DNA from: Nitrospira sp.
Lineage (GTDB): Bacteria > Nitrospirota > Nitrospiria > Nitrospirales > Nitrospiraceae
NCBI GenBank assembly: GCA_019636815.1
Contig: JAHBWT010000026.1
Span: forward strand, 1-46,509
Direction of reading: 5' to 3'
DNA length: 46,509 nucleotides
How positions within the stretch are numbered: the first letter of the stretch is position 1; each line of letters starts with the position of its first letter. The notes under the pieces were generated by a model, which saw nothing but the letters and a program-made list of their open reading frames with translations, ran no database searches and was not told the DNA's origin. Below, piece by piece: positions 42,266-46,509 of this stretch. The position numbers and the translations under genes were made by a program.

Positions 42266-44209
42266 TCAAACAACCTTGCGGATATCCTCTTCTTCGGTCC
42301 TCACGGCCGGCTTGTTCCGAAAGTAGTCTTCAAGATCGCGCCGGATAATTCCACTGGTGAGTGAGGGGTATCGACGGTCGATGGCTTTTGCCCCAACCAT
42401 CGCCACAATGGCATCCTGATTGCGGATCAGTTCTTGAATGTTTTGTTCGACTCGTTGCTTGGCTTCTCGAAAGCTTTCTTCAGCCAGATCCCAATCCTCC
42501 GGATGGCCGGCGGTCCGCTCTTGTGCTTCGGCATACAACGCTGTCGCTGTGATCACCAAAAGATCTTCCCCGATCATTTCGATCCGGTTTTGTCGGCCTT
42601 GATCGTCTCGAAGTGCCTGCCGATGGAGCAGCATGGTGTAAAAAATGGTCCGTGCCAGTCGACGACTCGTTTGTTCTACAAAGAGCAGCGTGGAGCGAAC
42701 CTTCGGATGTTGGAACTCTGGGCGAAGCGGTAATCGGCTGCCTCTCCATTGGCTCCGGTACCAAGGAATGTAGAATTTCAAGAGTTGCCGCAACTCGTCG
42801 AGTTGACGAACAGCCGTCGCTCCTTCATCGAAGAGGTGTCGGGCTCTTTCAAGATGCATGTTGAGACCCTCGCGGGCGACGAACGGTCGTAAGATATCAG
42901 TGGCACCTTCACCGATTCGGTACATCTCCGCATCGCGGACCAGTTGTTCGATGCCGAAAGCAGGTTCTCCGCGAAGCCGCTTCGACTCGGCTGTTTCGTA
43001 CCCCATTCCTCCGAAGATGGTCTGGGCATCTTTTAAGAACTGGATGGTCTTTTCGGAGCAGAAGAGCTTGGCAATGGCGGCCTCGATCCGGATATCGTAT
43101 CTGTGTTGATCCGCCATTCGCCACACGGTGGTCGCAAGCGCTTCCATGGCGAAGAGGTTCGAGGCCATGCGGCCCAATCTCATGCGCTGTGTCTGCCTTG
43201 TACTGAGAGGTTTCTGAAAGGTGAGTCGCTGATTGGCCCGATCGAGCGTGGGTTGCCAAGCTTGTTTGGCCATGCCCAAGCAAATGGCAGGGATGCTGAC
43301 GGCCCGACCCACGTTGAGGATGGTCAAGGCGTACCTGAGCCCGTGGCCCACTTCACCGATCACGTTCGCTGTCGGCATGTGGACATCAGAGAAGGTCATG
43401 TAGGCGTTCTCGATGCCTCGGCACCCCTCAAACTGACATCGCTGTCGCACGCGGACACCGGGTGTGTGCATGTCGAGAATGAAGGTGGTGTGAACGTGGT
43501 CGTCGGCTCCATTGCCGCCCGGGACCGGCATCCAAGTCGTCCGGCCATTGTTTTCGCTTCGTCTCGCGGGCACCCGCGCGACCAATGTGATGTACCGGGC
43601 GATGGGCCCGTTGGTGCACCACAGCTTCTCGCCGTTCACGACAAACGCCGTCTCAGAGGAATCCAAGACGGCCTCAGTCGCGATGTTTGCGGCGTCAGAT
43701 CCGGTGATCGGCTCCGTGAGCGCGAAAGCCGAAACCGCTTCCCGTGCCACAAGGGGGAGATACGTGCGCCGCTGCTCCTCGTTGCCGAACATGAGGATTG
43801 GCATCGCGATGCCGATCGATTGCGGCACGGCGACGGTGAGGGCCAGTGCGTTACTCCAGCTCGCCATGAGCATGAGCGCGCGACCGTAGTTCATGTACGA
43901 AAACCCGAGCCCTCCATACTGCCGGGGAATTTTCATGCCGAATGCCCCGAGCGCGAAGAGTCCTTTCAGGACAGAGTCAGGGATCTTGGCCGTCCGTTCG
44001 ATTTCATCAGGATCAACATTCGCCGTGAGGAAGGCCTCCAAGCGTGGGTGAAACTCTTCCCAGGCGGCGTTGTCTTCCGCGGCTTCCTCTGGAGCGAGCA
44101 GGAGGGAAAAGTCGGGCTTCCCGGCAAATAGGCCCGCCATGAAACTCTGGCCGCTCAACCGCTCTCGGGCCTCTTCGATCCGCTCGAGCCCCTTGAACAG
44201 GTTGGCCAT
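42266..44209 (-). CDS. Acyl-CoA dehydrogenase, long form
   Basis: FAD enzyme that introduces a double bond into acyl-CoA. At 647 aa it is longer than the usual ~380-aa forms and resembles the very-long-chain type with an added C-terminal domain. Motifs: FALTEPITGSDAANIAT, WCTNGPIARYITLVAR, QTIFGGMGYETAESKRLRGE, and the catalytic Glu region MYRIGEGATDILR. AAAGGAG precedes the ATG and overlaps the end of the tryptophanase-family gene, 9 bp upstream. This close linkage suggests a pathway from an amino acid to an acyl-CoA; this is inference. Confidence 0.92.
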   Translation of the reverse strand: MANLFKGLERIEEARERLSGQSFMAGLFAGKPDFSLLLAPEEAAEDNAAWEEFHPRLEAFLTANVDPDEIERTAKIPDSVLKGLFALGAFGMKIPRQYGGLGFSYMNYGRALMLMASWSNALALTVAVPQSIGIAMPILMFGNEEQRRTYLPLVAREAVSAFALTEPITGSDAANIATEAVLDSSETAFVVNGEKLWCTNGPIARYITLVARVPARRSENNGRTTWMPVPGGNGADDHVHTTFILDMHTPGVRVRQRCQFEGCRGIENAYMTFSDVHMPTANVIGEVGHGLRYALTILNVGRAVSIPAICLGMAKQAWQPTLDRANQRLTFQKPLSTRQTQRMRLGRMASNLFAMEALATTVWRMADQHRYDIRIEAAIAKLFCSEKTIQFLKDAQTIFGGMGYETAESKRLRGEPAFGIEQLVRDAEMYRIGEGATDILRPFVAREGLNMHLERARHLFDEGATAVRQLDELRQLLKFYIPWYRSQWRGSRLPLRPEFQHPKVRSTLLFVEQTSRRLARTIFYTMLLHRQALRDDQGRQNRIEMIGEDLLVITATALYAEAQERTAGHPEDWDLAEESFREAKQRVEQNIQELIRNQDAIVAMVGAKAIDRRYPSLTSGIIRRDLEDYFRNKPAVRTEEEDIRKVV

Positions 44210-44218
44210 GGCGCTCCT

Positions 44219-45625
44219 TTAGGCTGTGATGGGTTGCAGCTGTAACGATTCTTGGAATTCTCTAAATCGCGCGGTGAAGTGGCGCAGCGCCGGGGCCTCA
44301 TGGGTCAAGACGAGGCCGCGAATGAGCTCGCGCCTTCGATGTAGCTCTATGATCGATTCTGCGACATATGTCATCTGCATGTTCGTGTAGACACGTCGCG
44401 GAATGGCCAACCGGACCAGCTCCAGCTCAGGGTGAATCGTTCGACTCGTCACAGGATCCTTTTTCCCGAACATGAGGGTGCCGATTTCAACGCCGCGGAT
44501 GCCGTAGTCCCGATACAGCGTGACAGCCAGCGCTTGGCCAGGAAATTGGGACAGTGGGATATGGGGGAGGAACGCTTTCGCATTGAGGTAGATCGCGTGG
44601 CCCCCGATCGGTTTGAGAATCGGCACTCCACCTCCTTCCAATAGTTCGCCCATATAGCGAACCTGGCCGATACGGAACCGCAAATATTCCTCGTCGAGAG
44701 CCTCTTCAAGTCCTCTGGCCATGGCTTCGAGATCGCGTCCCGCCAGGCCTCCATAGGTGGGAAACCCTTCGACAAGAATCAGCATGTTGGTGATCTCTTG
44801 CACCCACCGGTCATCGTTGAAGCTCAAGAACCCACCGATGTTCACGAGCCCGTCTTTCTTGGCGGACATGGTGCAGCCGTCGCCGTAGCTGAACAGTTCC
44901 CGTGCGATCGTCAGCAGTGGTGTATTTGCATAGGCCGGCTCCCGCTCTTTGATGAAAAAGCAGTTTTCCGCGAACCGACACGCGTCGAAAAACAACGGGA
45001 TCCGATATCGGTTGAGCAGCAGTCGGGTTTGGCGGATATTCTCCATCGACACCGGTTGGCCTCCGCCGCTGTTATTGGTGATGGTGATCATCACAAGCGG
45101 AATGTTTTCGCGGCCCACGCGATGAATGGTTTCTTCCAGCCGATGGAGGTCCATATTCCCCTTGAAGGGCAACTCGCAATGCGGGTCGTAGGCTTCCTTG
45201 ATCGCGAGGTCAAGCGCCTCAGCACGCTGATGCTCGACGTTGGCCCTTGTCGTATCGAAATGGATGTTATTGGGGACGCACATGCCGGGCTTGACGATCG
45301 TCGAGAAGAGAAGATTCTCGGCCATACGCCCCTGGTGCGTCGGGATGACATGCTTGTAGCCAAAGATCGACTGGACGGTTTCTTCCAAGTGGTAGTAGTT
45401 TCTGCTGCCGGCGTAAGACTCATCCCCCAACATCAGTCCCGCCCACTGTCGATCGCTCATGGCTGACGTGCCGCTATCGGTGAGCAGATCAACGTAGACG
45501 CTCTCGGCCGGGACATGAAAAAGATTGTACCCGGCCTCGCGTAACAACCGGTCTCGTTCCTCGCGCGTTGTACGCCGGATAGGTTCCACGACCTTGATCT
45601 TGAACGGTTCGGATGGGAATTTCAT
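44219..45625 (-). CDS. tnaA: Tryptophanase / tyrosine phenol-lyase family beta-eliminating lyase
   Basis: PLP enzyme of 468 aa that splits aromatic amino acids to indole or phenol, pyruvate and ammonia. The PLP lysine is K257 in CTMSAKKDGLVNIGG. Much of the chain resembles tyrosine phenol-lyase (LLTDSGTSAMSDRQWAGLM, YGGLAGRDLEAMARGL). However, three residues that tell the two enzymes apart are of the tryptophanase kind: D124 in HFDTTR (Thr in phenol-lyase), V379 in IRGVEIG (Arg381 in phenol-lyase) and H449 in ALRHFTARF (Phe in phenol-lyase). I therefore call it tryptophanase, with substrate uncertain. The ATG overlaps the stop of the upstream regulator by 4 bp. The TnaC-type leader of E. coli cannot be judged here, since a regulator gene lies directly before it. 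Confidence 0.88.
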   Translation of the reverse strand: MKFPSEPFKIKVVEPIRRTTREERDRLLREAGYNLFHVPAESVYVDLLTDSGTSAMSDRQWAGLMLGDESYAGSRNYYHLEETVQSIFGYKHVIPTHQGRMAENLLFSTIVKPGMCVPNNIHFDTTRANVEHQRAEALDLAIKEAYDPHCELPFKGNMDLHRLEETIHRVGRENIPLVMITITNNSGGGQPVSMENIRQTRLLLNRYRIPLFFDACRFAENCFFIKEREPAYANTPLLTIARELFSYGDGCTMSAKKDGLVNIGGFLSFNDDRWVQEITNMLILVEGFPTYGGLAGRDLEAMARGLEEALDEEYLRFRIGQVRYMGELLEGGGVPILKPIGGHAIYLNAKAFLPHIPLSQFPGQALAVTLYRDYGIRGVEIGTLMFGKKDPVTSRTIHPELELVRLAIPRRVYTNMQMTYVAESIIELHRRRELIRGLVLTHEAPALRHFTARFREFQESLQLQPITA

Positions 45626-46509
45626 GTGACGGATCTCGTAAAGCGCTTCAGTTCTGCCTTAAACGCCTGAGGATTAGAATAATCGAACACGTACCGGGTC
45701 ATATCAAAGAGTGGTGCGGGGTCCAGATCGCGGAGAAGCTCCGGCTTCCACGTGATCTGCAATTGATTGATCATGGTGATCGGTGTGGGCGCTCCGACAA
45801 CGCCGAGCTGGACTTGACCATAGGATTGGGAAAAAATGAGAATTTCTCGGTCGAACATGGCGGCGTTGAGATCGCTCGCCGCGCCTTGGCGCTTGTAGTC
45901 CTCTTCAAACCGTTGAAACGCAGGAGCACGCTCCAGCTCCTCGCGGAACGAATAGAAGAGCTTGATCCCCACTCGCTGTTGGTCGTCCATGACTTGAATG
46001 GCGTCAGCCACGACCGATTCCTGCCGCATTTGCTCTCGTGTCAGAACCAAAAGGCGACGAATGATCACACCACGTTTCACGGCCTCCTGGTTTGCCAAGA
46101 GATAACTCGGATAGAGGGCCTCGCCTTTTTTCCAGATGTTCCATCGCTCCATCAATGCATCGATCGAATGCTCAGCCGTTTGGACCAGCCGGACTGCTTC
46201 GGCATTGGCCTCAGCTCCTTGATAGGTCAGAGTCCGCGTCTCCAGTTCACGCAGTTCTTCTCCGATGGCCGCCACCTTACGGGGAATGTATTTCGGGCTC
46301 TTTGGAACGTGGAGCATCACATCGACGGCCGTGAGTGCCAAGGTCCAGTACTCTTTGGCTTGTTTCGGGGCTTTGTCCTTTTGAGCGATCAGGAGAAGTT
46401 CCACCGGGTTTTTGTTCAGGAGTTTCGCGATCTTGATGCACAACTCCGGCTTCGGGATCTTGAGCCCACGACGCATCAGGTTGGCTTCCGGCTGGGCGAT
46501 ACCCAGTTT
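45622..46509 (-). CDS. XRE-type HTH regulator with C-terminal effector-like domain, 5'-truncated by window end
   Basis: The frame is open to the window edge, so its N-terminus lies outside; the first in-window ATG at 46476 is internal. The visible N-terminal residues, KLGIAQPEANLMRRG, then LKIPKPELCIKIAKLLNKNP, are the second half of an XRE/Cro helix-turn-helix domain. The following ~240 residues have a helical part and a mixed C-terminal part (REILIFSQSYGQVQLGVVG, PITMINQLQITWKPELL), with no family I recognise. The gene overlaps the tryptophanase gene by 4 bp and probably regulates it. Confidence 0.8.
   Translation of the reverse strand, partial: KLGIAQPEANLMRRGLKIPKPELCIKIAKLLNKNPVELLLIAQKDKAPKQAKEYWTLALTAVDVMLHVPKSPKYIPRKVAAIGEELRELETRTLTYQGAEANAEAVRLVQTAEHSIDALMERWNIWKKGEALYPSYLLANQEAVKRGVIIRRLLVLTREQMRQESVVADAIQVMDDQQRVGIKLFYSFREELERAPAFQRFEEDYKRQGAASDLNAAMFDREILIFSQSYGQVQLGVVGAPTPITMINQLQITWKPELLRDLDPAPLFDMTRYVFDYSNPQAFKAELKRFTRSVT

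Noticed and set aside
43103-44131. 342-codon plus-strand frame opposite the acyl-CoA dehydrogenase
   Set aside because: Shadow frame; the minus-strand gene has all family motifs.
1-46509. tRNA, rRNA and CRISPR arrays
   Set aside because: I looked through the intergenic stretches for cloverleaf-like segments, rRNA strings and regularly spaced repeats and found none I can support; a tRNAscan/CRISPR search was not possible.

Overview
The window looks like chromosomal DNA of a moderately GC-rich Gram-negative bacterium. It carries LPS export and lipid A genes (lptF, lptG, lpxD), dedicated fatty-acid genes, a SmbP-type His-rich periplasmic protein and a fused GlcD/GlcF-type oxidase. Gene content and protein style suggest a Nitrospira-like (Nitrospirota) organism; this is inference, because no rRNA or other marker gene is present and no search was run.

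Layout. 1-2.9 kb: 3' part of comEC, then mtnA. 2.9-6.4 kb: decayed or mobile DNA with a gene-poor stretch, a complete-looking 711-bp IS1595-family element whose transposase is frameshifted, a frameshifted SGNH hydrolase gene, and an in-frame chimera of a group II intron reverse transcriptase fragment and an IS200-type transposase fragment that ends in a perfect 20-bp palindrome. 6.4-12.1 kb: a small membrane protein gene, then a minus-strand cluster lptF-lptG-KS(fabF-like)-ACP-lpxD; the ACP has a long Lys/Ser/Thr/Pro-rich tail. 12.2-19.7 kb: cold-shock gene with a long leader, a large TPR protein, a D-2-hydroxyacid dehydrogenase divergent from a 945-aa FAD/Fe-S oxidase, a ThiS/MoaD-like protein and a YjbQ protein.

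19.7-30.3 kb is an accessory, defence-type island. It holds a decayed duplicate of a DUF4160-DUF2442 module, the second copy (DUF4160 frameshifted, DUF2442 intact), and a complete type I restriction-modification operon hsdR-hsdM-hsdS. A 497-aa protein with a PD-(D/E)XK nuclease signature follows hsdS directly. Next comes a 447-aa protein with a HEPN RNase-like RNELVH motif, flanked by ~45-bp direct repeats, and then a DUF2283 protein. The last two large proteins are the best candidates here for poorly described defence functions.

30.5-41.2 kb: SmbP-like protein, HAD-like protein, YugP-like metallopeptidase, an AraC-type regulator divergent from a SAM methyltransferase (with a palindrome and promoter between them), secreted TPR protein, YajD HNH protein, inorganic pyrophosphatase, aldo/keto reductase, DUF488 protein, secreted PQQ-like beta-propeller, a 50-aa membrane peptide and the Tag DNA glycosylase. 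41.2-46.5 kb: a minus-strand operon of an XRE-type regulator (cut by the window end), a tryptophanase/tyrosine-phenol-lyase family enzyme, a 647-aa acyl-CoA dehydrogenase and a quinone-oxidoreductase-like MDR protein.

Three single-base frameshifts (IS transposase, SGNH hydrolase, DUF4160) are precise enough to locate. They may be real decay or sequencing errors. No tRNA, rRNA or CRISPR array was recognised.
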